The position numbers and the translations under genes are program-made. Source: DATKNA01 sp963786765 (GTDB lineage Bacteria > Actinomycetota > Actinomycetes > Actinomycetales > Kineosporiaceae). From it: a DNA stretch of 64,000 nt. Positions 43,761-51,916 of the stretch are shown in pieces. Position 1 is the first letter of the stretch. Every line of letters starts with the position of its first letter. Location of the stretch: contig CAWBAJ010000008.1 of the NCBI GenBank assembly GCA_963786765.1, positions 434,001 to 498,000 of the forward strand, given 5' to 3'. Below the pieces are notes generated by a model. It was given only the letters and a program-made list of their open reading frames with translations, did not search any database and had not been told where the DNA came from.

Positions 43761-44198
43761 TCAACCGAGGGCGGCGTCCAGGGTGATCTCGATGCCGGTG
43801 AGGGCCTTGCTCACCGGGCAGCCGGCCTTCGCGCCCTCGGCGGCCTTGACGAACGCGTCGTTGTCGACGCCCTCCGCGGTGCCGCGAACCGTGATCTTGC
43901 TGCTCTGGATCCGGAACCCGCCCGCCGGGTCGGGGCTCAGCGTCACGTCCGAGCGCACGCTCACGTGGGCGTCGGTGCCACCGGCCTTGGCCAGCAGGTT
44001 GGAGAACTGCATCGCGAAGCACGAGCTGTGCGCGGCGGCGATCAGCTCCTCCGGGCTGGTCGTGCCGTCGGTCTCGTCGGCCGTCCGCGCCGGGAACGAC
44101 ACCTCGTAGCTGCCGACCTTCGAACTCGTCATCTCGACCGTGCCGGAACCTGACTGCAGGTCGCCGTTCCAGGTCGTCGTCGCTGTGCGCGTGGGCAT
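43761..44198 (-). CDS. OsmC/Ohr family peroxiredoxin-like protein
   Basis: A 145-residue OsmC-type hydroperoxide reductase. The two redox Cys are in AAHSSCFAMQFS and AGCPVSKAL, and the start TATTTWNGDLQSGSG is family-typical. It detoxifies organic peroxides in the cytosol. ATG 44198 follows GGAAGGTG. It ends against the inverted repeat that separates it from the PHP gene. OsmC rather than Ohr is favoured by the PEELIAAAHSSC pattern. Confidence 0.9.
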   Translation of the reverse strand: MPTRTATTTWNGDLQSGSGTVEMTSSKVGSYEVSFPARTADETDGTTSPEELIAAAHSSCFAMQFSNLLAKAGGTDAHVSVRSDVTLSPDPAGGFRIQSSKITVRGTAEGVDNDAFVKAAEGAKAGCPVSKALTGIEITLDAALG

Positions 44199-44409
44199 GT
44201 CGCACCTTCCGGAGTGGATGTCGCTGTCGTCCCGATTTCACCCGAGAGCCGCGCTGGACGCGACCCGGGACCCGCTCGGCTGCGACGTCCCGATGGGGAG
44301 GCGGGCCGGTACGGAACGTCCGGAAAGCTGGACTCATGGCCCTGGTCCGCGGCGTGGTCGCGCGCCAGAGTCGGGTCCGGCGGCCGATCGCGCCTGAAGG
44401 AGGTCCGAG

Positions 44410-44676
44410 ATGACCTGGAGCACCGTCGAGTGGTATTCGCTCGGCTTCAACATCGTCGACAAGCAGTGCTACTTCTACTACGCACTCCAGGGTGAGAACG
44501 TCGCTCACCAGATCTTCGTGACGGCGCCGGAGCTGACCGCGCTGGCAGACATGTTCCGCCACGACGGGCCGATCAGCTTCAACAGCGACGGCAACTACTT
44601 CGTCAGCAACCAGGAGCAGGTGGCGGCCGCCGAGGTCCTCGCGGAACGTCCGGCGGACCGCCGCCAGACGAGCTGA
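44410..44676 (+). CDS. Hypothetical protein (88 aa), strong ribosome site
   Basis: An 88-residue protein rich in aromatic residues (WSTVEWYSLGFNIVDKQCYFYYALQ) followed by a helical half. It has no signal peptide or membrane segment. ATG 44410 has AGGAGGT seven bases upstream. No family recognised. It precedes the glycosylase-like gene by 81 bases on the same strand. Confidence 0.6.
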   Translation: MTWSTVEWYSLGFNIVDKQCYFYYALQGENVAHQIFVTAPELTALADMFRHDGPISFNSDGNYFVSNQEQVAAAEVLAERPADRRQTS

Positions 44677-44757
44677 ACGGCCCGAGTACGCCGCAGCCAC
44701 GCCGCGATCGGAGCCGGCGGGACATAGCAGGGCACCGGCGCGGGCACAGGGAGCCCG

Positions 44758-45654
44758 ATGCAGACCTTCCTGCCCTACCGGGACTTCACCCGCAGCGCCC
44801 AGGTCCTCGACAGCCCCCGGCTCGGCAAGCAGCGGGTCGAGACCCTGCAGGTGCTGCGCGCGCTCGAGCTGGGCGAGTACGGCTGGCGCAACCACCCGGC
44901 GGTGAAGATGTGGCGGGGCCGGACGCCGGCCCTCGTCGTGTACGGCCTCGAGATGGTGCGGGCCTGGCAGGGACGCGGGCACGCCGACTCCACGTATGAG
45001 CTGATCGCCGAGTTCGCGCCGGAGGTGGAGTCCGCGACGCAGGACGACCTGGCCGCGCGAGGGCTGCTCCCGGCGTGGCTCGGCGACGCGCGCATCCACC
45101 TCTCGCACCGGTCCGCCCTCGTCCGCAAGGACCCGGACTTCTACCGCCAGGTCTTCGGGGACGTCCCGGACGACCTGCCCTACCACTGGCCGGACGGCGA
45201 CGAGCTGCTCGGGACGGCGCCCGGTGAGACCACGCACGCGGAAGGCGAGCCGCTGTGGATCGTCCGTGCCCCGAGCGCCGACGCCACGCAGGCCTTCCTC
45301 GAGCACGGCTACGCGGGCCTGCCGGACCCGCCGGCCCGCTCGGCGAAGTCGCGACGGCAGCTCGAGGCGTTCGTCGAGCAGGTGCAGGTCGGGGACCTCG
45401 TGGCCCTCCCCGTCGACGGTGGGGCCCAGCTCGTGCTGGGGGAGGTCAGCGGCCCGTACCGCGAGCTGCCGGCGACGGACGACGTGCCGACCGGGCTGCG
45501 CCACCGTCGCGACGTCCGCTGGCACGGCGAGGTGCCCCGCGACGCCGTCCGGCCCACCGCCCAGCTGCAGGATCCGCGGTCCCTGTTCCGGGTGCGCCTC
45601 GGCCCCGACCTCAGCGCTGACGGAGCAGCGGCTCCCGGCCGGGCGGCTGGCTGA
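44758..45654 (+). CDS. MSMEG_6728-type pyrimidine-dimer-glycosylase-like protein with C-terminal PUA/EVE-like domain
   Basis: A 298-residue two-domain protein. Residues 1-150 carry the MSMEG_6728/pyrimidine dimer DNA glycosylase-related pattern MQTFLPYRDFTRSAQVLDSP, RLGKQRVETLQVL, HPAVKMWRG. Residues about 163-285 begin PLWIVRAPSADATQAFLEHG, continue with VQVGDLVALP and VLGEVSGPYREL, and end VRWHGEVPRDAV, resembling PUA/EVE-type modules found at the N terminus of modification-dependent restriction enzymes. A base-reading plus base-acting role in DNA is inferred from domain type only. ATG 44758 follows AGGGAGC. Its 3' end overlaps the convergent GH65 gene by 44 bases. Confidence 0.65.
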   Translation: MQTFLPYRDFTRSAQVLDSPRLGKQRVETLQVLRALELGEYGWRNHPAVKMWRGRTPALVVYGLEMVRAWQGRGHADSTYELIAEFAPEVESATQDDLAARGLLPAWLGDARIHLSHRSALVRKDPDFYRQVFGDVPDDLPYHWPDGDELLGTAPGETTHAEGEPLWIVRAPSADATQAFLEHGYAGLPDPPARSAKSRRQLEAFVEQVQVGDLVALPVDGGAQLVLGEVSGPYRELPATDDVPTGLRHRRDVRWHGEVPRDAVRPTAQLQDPRSLFRVRLGPDLSADGAAAPGRAAG

Positions 45655-48031
45655 CCTGCGGGGGCGTAGGCGGTGGCGGCACCGGCGCCGTCACCGGCTC
45701 CCCCGAGCGGATGGTGAACTCCGTCCCATGGTGCCGAAGCCGGATCTGCGAGTCGTGGTCGAACAGCGTGTACGTCGTCTGGTGCGCGTCCGTGGTGACC
45801 CTCAGCCGGTGGCCGCGGTGGCGGATCGTGAACGACAGCCGGGTGATCTCCGGCGGCAGCCGCGGCGCGAAGACCAGCAGCCCGCGATGGTCGCGCATCC
45901 CCCCGAAGCCCGACACGAGCGCGATCCAGGCGCCCGCGAGCGACGCCATGTGCAGCCCGTCCCGGGTGTTCCGGGCCAGGTCGTGCAGGTCGAGGAACGC
46001 CGCCTCGCAGGCGTACGCGTAGGCGAGGTCGAGGCAGCCCACCTCGGCCGCCAGAACGGCCTGGGTGAACGCCGACAGCGACGAGTCCCGCACGGTGATC
46101 GCCTCGTAGTAGGCGAAGTTCGCCGCCTTCTCCTCCGGCGTGAACCGGTCTCCCCGGGTCTGCATGGCCAGCACGAGGTCGGCCTGCTTGACGACCTGCT
46201 TGCGGTAGAGGTCGAAGTACGGGTAGTGCAGCAGCAGCGGGTAGGCGTCGCGCGGCGTCGCGGCGAAGTCCCACACCGCGTGCCCGGTGAAGCCGGCGGA
46301 CTGCTGGTGCACCCCCAGCACCTCGTCGAACGGCACGACAACGGCGTCCGCGGCCCGCAGCCAGGCCTCGACCTCCTCCTCCCTCACGCCCAGGTCGGCC
46401 GCCCGTTCGGGGCGGTGGCGGGCGGCGGCGGCAGCGGCCCGCAGGTTCCGCTCGGCCATCAGGTTCGTGTAGACGTTGTCGTCGGCGATCGCGCTGTACT
46501 CGTCCGGCCCGGTGACCCCGCTGATGTGCCACCCGCCCTCGCGGTCGTGGTGGCCGAGCGACACCCACAGCCGGGCCGTCTCGACGAGGATCTCCAGGCC
46601 GACCTCGGCATCGAACTCGTCGTCCCGGGTGGCGTCGTGGTACCGGATCACGGCGTCGGCGACGTCCGCGTTCACGTGGAACGCGGCGGTGCCGGCAGGC
46701 CAGTAGCCCGAGCACTCCTCCCCGTTGATCGTCCGCCACGGGAACGCGGCGCCCGCCAGGCGCAGCTGCGCGGCCCGGTGCCGGGCGGCGTCCAGGGTGC
46801 GGTGCCGCCAGCGCAGGTGGTCCCCGGCGGCCTCCGGCCAGGTGTGCACGAGGACGGGCAGGACGAACGAGTCGGTGTCCCAGAAGCAGTGCCCGTCGTA
46901 CCCGGGGCCCGTCAGGCCCTTGGCGGCGATCGGCCGCTCCTCGGCCCGCGCACTGTTCTGCAGCACGTGGAACAGCGCGAACCGCACCGCCTGCTGCAGT
47001 GCCTCGTCGCCCTCCACCGTGACGTCGGCGCCCTGCCAGAACTCGTCGAGGAACTCGCGCTGGTCACGCAGCAGCCCGTTCCAGCCGGTGTGCAGGGCGC
47101 CGGTGAGACCGGCCGCGACCTGGTCGCGCAGGGCGGGGCGGGAGCGCACCGACGACCAGCCGTAGCTGACGAACTTCACCAGGCGCAGCTTCTGCCCGGG
47201 ACGCAGGGCGGCGGTCACCGTGACCCGTCCCCAGTCGGGACGGATCTCGCTGGAGGAGGACCAGTCCAGCCCGTCCGTGCCCTCGACCACGTGGTCGGCG
47301 GCGACGGCGACCCCGATGCCGCTGCGCCGGGTGCGGTGCAGGAGCTCCAGCCGCAGGCCGGCGGCGTCCTGCTCCATCGGCTCCAGCGGGTTGGCGAGCA
47401 CGGCCGCCGTCCGCGGGTCCTTGCCCGAGCCGGGCAGCTCCTCGTTCGCGACGAGCTCGGACTGCAGGACGATCCGGGCGCCGTCGTCGAGCGGCTCGAC
47501 CTCGTACTCGATCGCGACGATCGAGCGGTGCGTCAGCGAGACCAGCCGGGTGCTGCGGATCCGCACCGCCCGGCCGGCGGGCGAGCGCCAGTGGACGTCG
47601 CGGGTGAGGACGCCGGCCCGCAGGTCCAGGCAGCGCTCGTGCTCGAGCACACTGCCGTACCGCACGTCGAACGGCTCGTCGTCGACGAGCAACCGAATGA
47701 TCTTGCCGTTGGTGACGTTGATCACCGTCTGCCCGGACTCCGGATAGCCGAAACCGGCCTCCGCGTACGGCAACGGCCGCAGCTCGTAGACGGAGTTCAG
47801 GTACGTGCCGGGCAGGGCGTGCGGTTCGCCCTCGTCGAGGTTGCCGCGCAGGCCGACGTGGCCGTTCGACAGTGCGAACACCGATTCGCTGCGGGCCAGG
47901 ACGTCGAGGTCGAGCCCCCGCTCACGCACGCACCACGGCTCCACCTCGAACGCGGTCGCCTTGATGCCGTGGACGGCGTCCGGTCGCTGGCCCTTGAGCG
48001 CCGTCGGCAGCGCCAGGCCGCCCGTGGTCAT
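45611..48031 (-). CDS. GH65 family glycoside phosphorylase/hydrolase (maltose, trehalose or kojibiose type)
   Basis: An 806-residue cytosolic enzyme. The GH65 core spans residues about 310-690 with the general acid Glu in HISGVTGPDEYS, substrate-facing CFWDTDSFVLP and the phosphate-site region QADLVLAMQTRGDRF, after an N-terminal beta-sandwich (ARSESVFALSNGHVGLRGNLDEG). Phosphorylases of this family split alpha-glucosyl disaccharides with inorganic phosphate to beta-glucose-1-phosphate. The ATG at 48031 overlaps the stop of a beta-phosphoglucomutase gene as ATGA, which strongly supports phosphorolysis with inversion. The C-terminal tail is Pro-rich. Which disaccharide is used is unresolved. 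Confidence 0.9.
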   Translation of the reverse strand: MTTGGLALPTALKGQRPDAVHGIKATAFEVEPWCVRERGLDLDVLARSESVFALSNGHVGLRGNLDEGEPHALPGTYLNSVYELRPLPYAEAGFGYPESGQTVINVTNGKIIRLLVDDEPFDVRYGSVLEHERCLDLRAGVLTRDVHWRSPAGRAVRIRSTRLVSLTHRSIVAIEYEVEPLDDGARIVLQSELVANEELPGSGKDPRTAAVLANPLEPMEQDAAGLRLELLHRTRRSGIGVAVAADHVVEGTDGLDWSSSSEIRPDWGRVTVTAALRPGQKLRLVKFVSYGWSSVRSRPALRDQVAAGLTGALHTGWNGLLRDQREFLDEFWQGADVTVEGDEALQQAVRFALFHVLQNSARAEERPIAAKGLTGPGYDGHCFWDTDSFVLPVLVHTWPEAAGDHLRWRHRTLDAARHRAAQLRLAGAAFPWRTINGEECSGYWPAGTAAFHVNADVADAVIRYHDATRDDEFDAEVGLEILVETARLWVSLGHHDREGGWHISGVTGPDEYSAIADDNVYTNLMAERNLRAAAAAARHRPERAADLGVREEEVEAWLRAADAVVVPFDEVLGVHQQSAGFTGHAVWDFAATPRDAYPLLLHYPYFDLYRKQVVKQADLVLAMQTRGDRFTPEEKAANFAYYEAITVRDSSLSAFTQAVLAAEVGCLDLAYAYACEAAFLDLHDLARNTRDGLHMASLAGAWIALVSGFGGMRDHRGLLVFAPRLPPEITRLSFTIRHRGHRLRVTTDAHQTTYTLFDHDSQIRLRHHGTEFTIRSGEPVTAPVPPPPTPPQVSQPPGREPLLRQR

Positions 48032-48840
48032 CGCGCCTCCGCCAGCAGCTCCGCCAGGTCCTGGACGACGACGTCCGCGCCGTGCTCGCGCAGCGCGCCG
48101 GCCTGTCCCACCCGGTCCACGCCCACGACGAGCCCGAAACCGCCGGCGCGGCCGGCCTCCACGCCCGCGAGGGCGTCCTCGAAGACGACGGCCTGGCCGG
48201 GATCGACCCCGAGGTCCGCGGCTCCGGCGAGGAACGTGTCGGGCGCGGGCTTGCCCGGCAAGCCGCGCTCGCGGGCGACGAGGCCGTCGACGCGCCCGTC
48301 GAAGAGGTCCGTCAGGCCGGTGACCTGCAGCACCTCGATGGTGTTCGCGCTCGACGACACGACCGCCGTCCGCACGCCGGCCCCGCGCACCGCGTGCAGG
48401 TAGCGCACCGAGCCCTCGTAGACCTCGACGCCGTCCTCACGGATGCGCCGCAGCACGATCTCGTTCTTGCGGTTGCCGAGCCCGTTCACGGTGGCGGCCC
48501 CGGGGTCGTCGTCCGGGTCGCCCTCGGGCAGCTCGATGCCCCGGGAGGCGAGGAACGACCTGGTCCCGTCGGCCCGCTTCTTGCCGTCGACGTAGCGGTC
48601 GTAGTCGGCGCGCGGGTCGAACGCCACGAACGGCTCGCCGGTCTGCTCGGCGCGCTCGCGCAGGAACGCGTCGAACATCTCCTTCCAGGCGCGGGCGTGG
48701 ACGACGGCGGTCCCCGTGATCACGCCGTCGAGGTCGAAGAGGCACGCGCGGGCGCCGTCCGGCAACCCCAGCGCCTGGAGGTCGCGATTCACGGGCACAG
48801 TGCAGCAGCCGCCGATCGCGTCCGCGACCGCAACGCGCAT
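48028..48840 (-). CDS. Beta-phosphoglucomutase family HAD hydrolase
   Basis: A 270-residue HAD-superfamily protein. The nucleophile motif is LFDLDGVITGTA, followed by a helical cap containing HARAWKEMFDAFL, then VVSSSANT (motif II), GKPAPDTF (Lys of motif III) and VVFEDALAGVEAG (motif IV). Such proteins convert beta-glucose-1-phosphate to glucose-6-phosphate, fitting the GH65 gene that overlaps its stop. ATG 48840 is preceded by GGAGG at 5 bases. A trehalose-6-phosphate phosphatase-like activity is less likely. Confidence 0.88.
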   Translation of the reverse strand: MRVAVADAIGGCCTVPVNRDLQALGLPDGARACLFDLDGVITGTAVVHARAWKEMFDAFLRERAEQTGEPFVAFDPRADYDRYVDGKKRADGTRSFLASRGIELPEGDPDDDPGAATVNGLGNRKNEIVLRRIREDGVEVYEGSVRYLHAVRGAGVRTAVVSSSANTIEVLQVTGLTDLFDGRVDGLVARERGLPGKPAPDTFLAGAADLGVDPGQAVVFEDALAGVEAGRAGGFGLVVGVDRVGQAGALREHGADVVVQDLAELLAEAR

Positions 48841-48880
48841 AAGTCCTCCGGTTGCGGTCATGAAAGGGAGCGTGACCGAC

Positions 48881-49255
48881 ATGACGGGAAGGCGAGAGTC
48901 CGACGACCGGACACGGGACGAGATCCTCGCGCTGCGCAGGCGGTTCGAGGAGGACTCCCCGCAGGGCTTCACCGACTCGGACGCCGCGCGTTTCGACCGC
49001 ATCACCGACGCGCTCGGCGTGCCGTCGTTCCCGGTCACGCGCGAGGACCTGCTCGACATCGCGCGGGCGAACGCCGCGCCGGACTCGGTGATGGTCGCCC
49101 TGCGGTCCGTCGGCGAGTTCAGGCAGTTCGAGAGCTACGACGAGCTGCTGCTCGCGCTGGGCATCGGCACGGCGGGCCGGATCGACGTGCCGGGGACGCC
49201 GCCGCTCGACCCCGAGGGCGGGGCGCCCAGCCTGCCCGATCAGGACCTTTCGTAA
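48881..49255 (+). CDS. DUF2795 domain protein
   Basis: A 124-residue protein: a charged N-terminal half (ILALRRRFEEDSPQGF) and a DUF2795 domain, VPSFPVTREDLLDIARANAA and ALRSVGEFRQFESYDELLLALGI, clearly paralogous to the domain at 41923. Start is ATG 48881 (GGGAG about 10 bases upstream); GTG 48872 and ATG 48860 are alternatives in frame. It is divergent from the beta-phosphoglucomutase gene. Function unknown. Confidence 0.72.
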   Translation: MTGRRESDDRTRDEILALRRRFEEDSPQGFTDSDAARFDRITDALGVPSFPVTREDLLDIARANAAPDSVMVALRSVGEFRQFESYDELLLALGIGTAGRIDVPGTPPLDPEGGAPSLPDQDLS

Positions 49256-49308
49256 CGTCGAGCGGGCCCGGGTCGCCGTCCGGGGTGGGCCGCCCGGACA
49301 CTGGGGAC

Positions 49309-50547
49309 GTGGAGACGGACGTCCTGGTCGTGGGCGCCGGCCCGGCGGGGAGCGCCGCGGCGGCCTGGCTGGCCCGCGCCGGGCGCGAGGTGGTGCTCGC
49401 CGACGCGGCGACGTTCCCCCGCGACAAGCCCTGCGGTGACGGCCTGACGCCGCGCGCGATCGCGGAGCTGGGAGCGCTCGGCCTCGGCGAGTGGCTGCGC
49501 GGGCGGGCCGTGAACTGGGGCCTGCGCGCCGCCGGGTTCGGTCAGGAGCTGTACCTGCCGTGGCCGGGCGGCAGCCTGCCCCGGTACGGCGGCGCGGCGC
49601 CCCGGCTGGAGCTGGACGCCGCCGTGCGCGAGGTCGCCCTGTCCGCGGGGGCGGTCCCGCTGCAGGGGCGGCGGGCCGTGGACGTCGACCGGTCCGGGGA
49701 GCGCGTGACGGGCGTCGTCCTGGCAGGTCCGCGAGGGAGCTCCCCGATCACGGTCGCCTGCCGGACCCTCGTCGTCGCCGACGGCGCCCGCTCGCAGCTC
49801 GGCAGGCTGCTCGGGCGCAGGTGGCACAAGGACACGGCGTACGGCGTCGCGGCGCGCGCCTACGTGAAGTCCGGCCGCGCGGACGACCCATGGATCTCCT
49901 CTCACCTCGAGCTGCGCGGTGCCGCCGGGGAGCTGCTCAGCGGGTACGGCTGGGTCTTCCCGCTCGGCGACGGCGAGGTGAACATCGGGGTCGGGACGCT
50001 CGCCACGGCCCGCCACCCCGCCGACGTGAACCTGCGCTCGCTCCTGGCGTACTACGCCGACCTGCGCCGCGAGGAGTGGCAGCTCGACGGCTCGCCGCGC
50101 TCCGTGTGGTCGGCGCTGCTGCCGATGGGCGGCGCGGTCTCGGGTGTGGCCGGTCCGAACTGGGCGCTGATCGGGGACGCCGCAGGCTGCGTGAACCCGC
50201 TCAACGGGGAGGGCATCGACTACGGCCTCGAGACGGGGCGGCTGCTCGCCGAGGAGTTGGCGGGGCGCCTGGACGGCCATGACCTCACGCAGACCTGGCC
50301 CGCGCTGCTCCGGCACCACTACGGCGAGGCGTTCTCCATCGCCCGGCGGCTCGCGGGGCTGCTCACGGTGCCGGGGCTGCTGCCCGCTGCCGGCCCCGTC
50401 GGGATGCGGTCGAGGGCTCTGATGAAGCTGGCTCTGCGCGTGATGGGCAACCTCGTGACGCCGGAGGACTCCGACGCGCTCGCGCGGGTCTGGCGCGGCG
50501 CGGGCCGGCTGTCGGTGGCGCTCGACGGCCGCCCGCCCTTCGCCTGA
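49309..50547 (+). CDS. Geranylgeranyl reductase family FAD-dependent oxidoreductase
   Basis: A 412-residue flavoprotein. The FAD Rossmann motif VLVVGAGPAGSAAAAWLARAG opens it; KPCGDGLTPRA, YGWVFPLGDGEVNIGVG and GDAAGCVNPLNGEGIDYG are signatures of the geranylgeranyl reductase family, which saturates isoprenoid chains of menaquinone or lipids. In actinobacteria related enzymes reduce a double bond of the menaquinone side chain (MenJ). No isoprenoid or nuo gene adjoins it, so the substrate is not fixed. GTG 49309 lacks a strong ribosome site. A strong terminator follows. Confidence 0.85.
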   Translation: METDVLVVGAGPAGSAAAAWLARAGREVVLADAATFPRDKPCGDGLTPRAIAELGALGLGEWLRGRAVNWGLRAAGFGQELYLPWPGGSLPRYGGAAPRLELDAAVREVALSAGAVPLQGRRAVDVDRSGERVTGVVLAGPRGSSPITVACRTLVVADGARSQLGRLLGRRWHKDTAYGVAARAYVKSGRADDPWISSHLELRGAAGELLSGYGWVFPLGDGEVNIGVGTLATARHPADVNLRSLLAYYADLRREEWQLDGSPRSVWSALLPMGGAVSGVAGPNWALIGDAAGCVNPLNGEGIDYGLETGRLLAEELAGRLDGHDLTQTWPALLRHHYGEAFSIARRLAGLLTVPGLLPAAGPVGMRSRALMKLALRVMGNLVTPEDSDALARVWRGAGRLSVALDGRPPFA

Positions 50548-50560
50548 CGCCCCCGGGCGA

Positions 50561-50598
50561 CGCCGGCCCCCGTTCCCGGGGTGGGACGGGGGCCGGCG
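50561..50598. terminator. Bidirectional hairpin terminator, 13-bp stem
   Basis: CGCCGGCCCCCGT (50561-50573) pairs perfectly with 50586-50598 around a 12-base loop, between the reductase gene (stop 50547) and a convergent small gene (stop 50607). Confidence 0.75.
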
Positions 50599-50606
50599 CG
50601 GCGCGC

Positions 50607-50705
50607 TCAGGCGGACGGACGCTGGGTCGTCGACGCCGGCGCGCTCTGGGGAGAGCTCTTCTTCTTCGGTTTGCGCGGCTCGCGCCGCGGCTTGTCCTTG
50701 GGCAC
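50607..50705 (-). CDS. Small basic Lys/Pro/Arg-rich protein (32 aa)
   Basis: A 32-residue frame starting at GTG 50705 with GAGGAGG four bases upstream: VPKDKPRREPRKPKKKSS, then a Ser/Thr/Pro tail. Similar tiny basic proteins starting MPKDK are common in actinobacterial genomes. It is likely disordered and may bind nucleic acid; its role is unknown. A longer frame to an ATG at 50846 exists but the inner start has the better ribosome site. Confidence 0.55.
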   Translation of the reverse strand: MPKDKPRREPRKPKKKSSPQSAPASTTQRPSA

Positions 50706-50964
50706 GGGGCCTCCTCGGGCCGGCTGCTGGGGACGGGCAGGCGGGAGCGAGGGCTCAGAACATGGGACGACCTCCGGCGGAGGGCGCCGGCCGCGACGGG
50801 CGGGCACCTGGACGAGTAGCTGGGTCGAGTGCTCCGTCAGCTCCACATGAGGACGAGGTTAGGCAGCGCGGGGGAGCGTGTCACCGGGTTTTCCGGGTAC
50901 GGCGCCGGCAGGACGGCCGCCGGTCGGCGTCGGCCGCAGGGACGCCCGGGGAGGGGATGTCGCG

Positions 50965-51300
50965 ATGAGCGCCGAGGTGGACGACGAGCTGTGGCAGGAG
51001 TTCCACACCGTGGTCAACATGACGTCGCGCGAGCTCGAGGACTGGCTGCGCACGCGGTCCGCCGACGAGGACGACGAGGCGCTCCCCGACCAGGCGGGCA
51101 CGCCGACGGGGCAGCACGTCGTCCAGATCCTCGGCAAGCGTCGTGGCGACCTGACCGAGGACGACGCGCGCGTGATGCGGCGGGTGGTCGAACGGGTGCG
51201 GGCCCAGCGCCGCGACGACCTCGAGCCGACCGCCGGCGACGCCGCCTGGCGCCACAAGCTGATGTCCCTGGGTCACGACCCGCTGAAGCCGGCCAGCTGA
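50965..51300 (+). CDS. DUF3140 family protein
   Basis: A 111-residue soluble protein with the DUF3140 pattern: VDDELWQEFHTVVNMTSRELEDWL, GQHVVQILGKRR, LTEDDARVMRRVVERVRAQ and AAWRHKLMSLGHDPLK. The family is widespread in actinobacteria and uncharacterised. ATG 50965 follows GAGGGGA. The stop is four bases before a long palindrome. Confidence 0.82.
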   Translation: MSAEVDDELWQEFHTVVNMTSRELEDWLRTRSADEDDEALPDQAGTPTGQHVVQILGKRRGDLTEDDARVMRRVVERVRAQRRDDLEPTAGDAAWRHKLMSLGHDPLKPAS

Positions 51301-51304
51301 AACG

Positions 51305-51363
51305 GACGATCGAGGAAGTCCGGCGATCGGGGCGCCGGACGATCCCGAACTTCCTTGATCGTC
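51305..51363. repeat. Long intergenic palindrome (family copy 2)
   Basis: Left arm 51305-51329 and right arm 51340-51363 pair in 22 of 25 positions with one gap and a 10-base loop. The reverse complement of the right arm reads GACGATCAAGGAA then GTTCGGGATCG, differing from the 18.3-kb element only by a 2-base indel. It lies between the DUF3140 gene and a convergent small gene, a terminator-like position. Confidence 0.75.
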
Positions 51364-51379
51364 GGATGGATCCGCGTGG

Positions 51380-51577
51380 TCAGGAGTCGGAGCCCACCTC
51401 GTCGGCCGGGTCCGGAGCGGCGTCCCCCGGCATGTCCCCGGCGGCGACGGTCGACTCGATCTCGTTCGGCGCGAGCTCGGCGGTGCGCGGGTCGGCATTG
51501 GCGCCGGGAAGGCCGCCGGTGGCACCGACGCCGTGGGCACGCTCGTCCGGCGAGACGTAAGGGTTGGGAGAGGTCAT
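51380..51577 (-). CDS. Small hypothetical protein (65 aa), probably disordered
   Basis: A 65-residue Gly/Ala/Pro/Asp-rich frame (MTSPNPYVSPDERAHG...) with no hydrophobic core. ATG 51577 has only a weak ribosome site. The acidic C terminus (DPADEVGSDS) and convergent placement against the palindrome suggest a real but uncharacterised small protein. Confidence 0.45.
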   Translation of the reverse strand: MTSPNPYVSPDERAHGVGATGGLPGANADPRTAELAPNEIESTVAAGDMPGDAAPDPADEVGSDS

Positions 51578-51727
51578 GCCCACGCTCTACCCAGGGCGGC
51601 TGTCGTCACACCCGACGGACCGCTCTGCGGTTGCGCCGGACGGGTGAGGGTGGATCATCAGGCAGGTTTCGAGAGAGATCGTCCGGGTATCCCCTGGGTG
51701 CCCCTAGCGAACAGGAGAACAAGAGAG

Positions 51728-51883
51728 ATGATCATCCTCGGAGTGGTCCTCCTCCTGATCGGGATCTTCGCCGGGATTCCGATCCTCTACACCATCGGCA
51801 TCATCCTGCTGGTGATCGGCGCAATTCTCTTCATTCTCGGCAGCATGGGCCGCCCCGTCGGCGGTCGGCGCTACTGGTACTGA
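51728..51883 (+). CDS. Small two-helix membrane protein, DUF6131-like (51 aa)
   Basis: A 51-residue protein of two membrane helices (IILGVVLLLIGIFAGI and IGIILLVIGAILFILG) joined by a short turn, ending GRPVGGRRYWY. The end and helix pattern match a short actinobacterial family (DUF6131). ATG 51728 follows AGGAGA. Function unknown. Confidence 0.75.
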   Translation: MIILGVVLLLIGIFAGIPILYTIGIILLVIGAILFILGSMGRPVGGRRYWY

Positions 51884-51884
51884 C

Positions 51885-51906
51885 GTGGGGCGCCTGAGCG
51901 CCCCAC
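51885..51906. terminator. Hairpin terminator after the small membrane protein
   Basis: GTGGGGCG (51885-51892) and CGCCCCAC (51899-51906) form an 8-bp stem with a 6-base loop immediately after the stop codon. A second stem, 12 perfect base pairs at 51925-51952, overlaps the last codons of pxpC and may end transcription from the other side. Confidence 0.6.
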
Positions 51907-51916
51907 CCACCGCGCA

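Noticed and set aside
45224..48403. A 1,059-codon plus-strand frame opposite the GH65 and beta-phosphoglucomutase genes
   Set aside because: No domain, Arg/Val/Gly-rich, and fully explained as a shadow of two conserved minus-strand enzymes.
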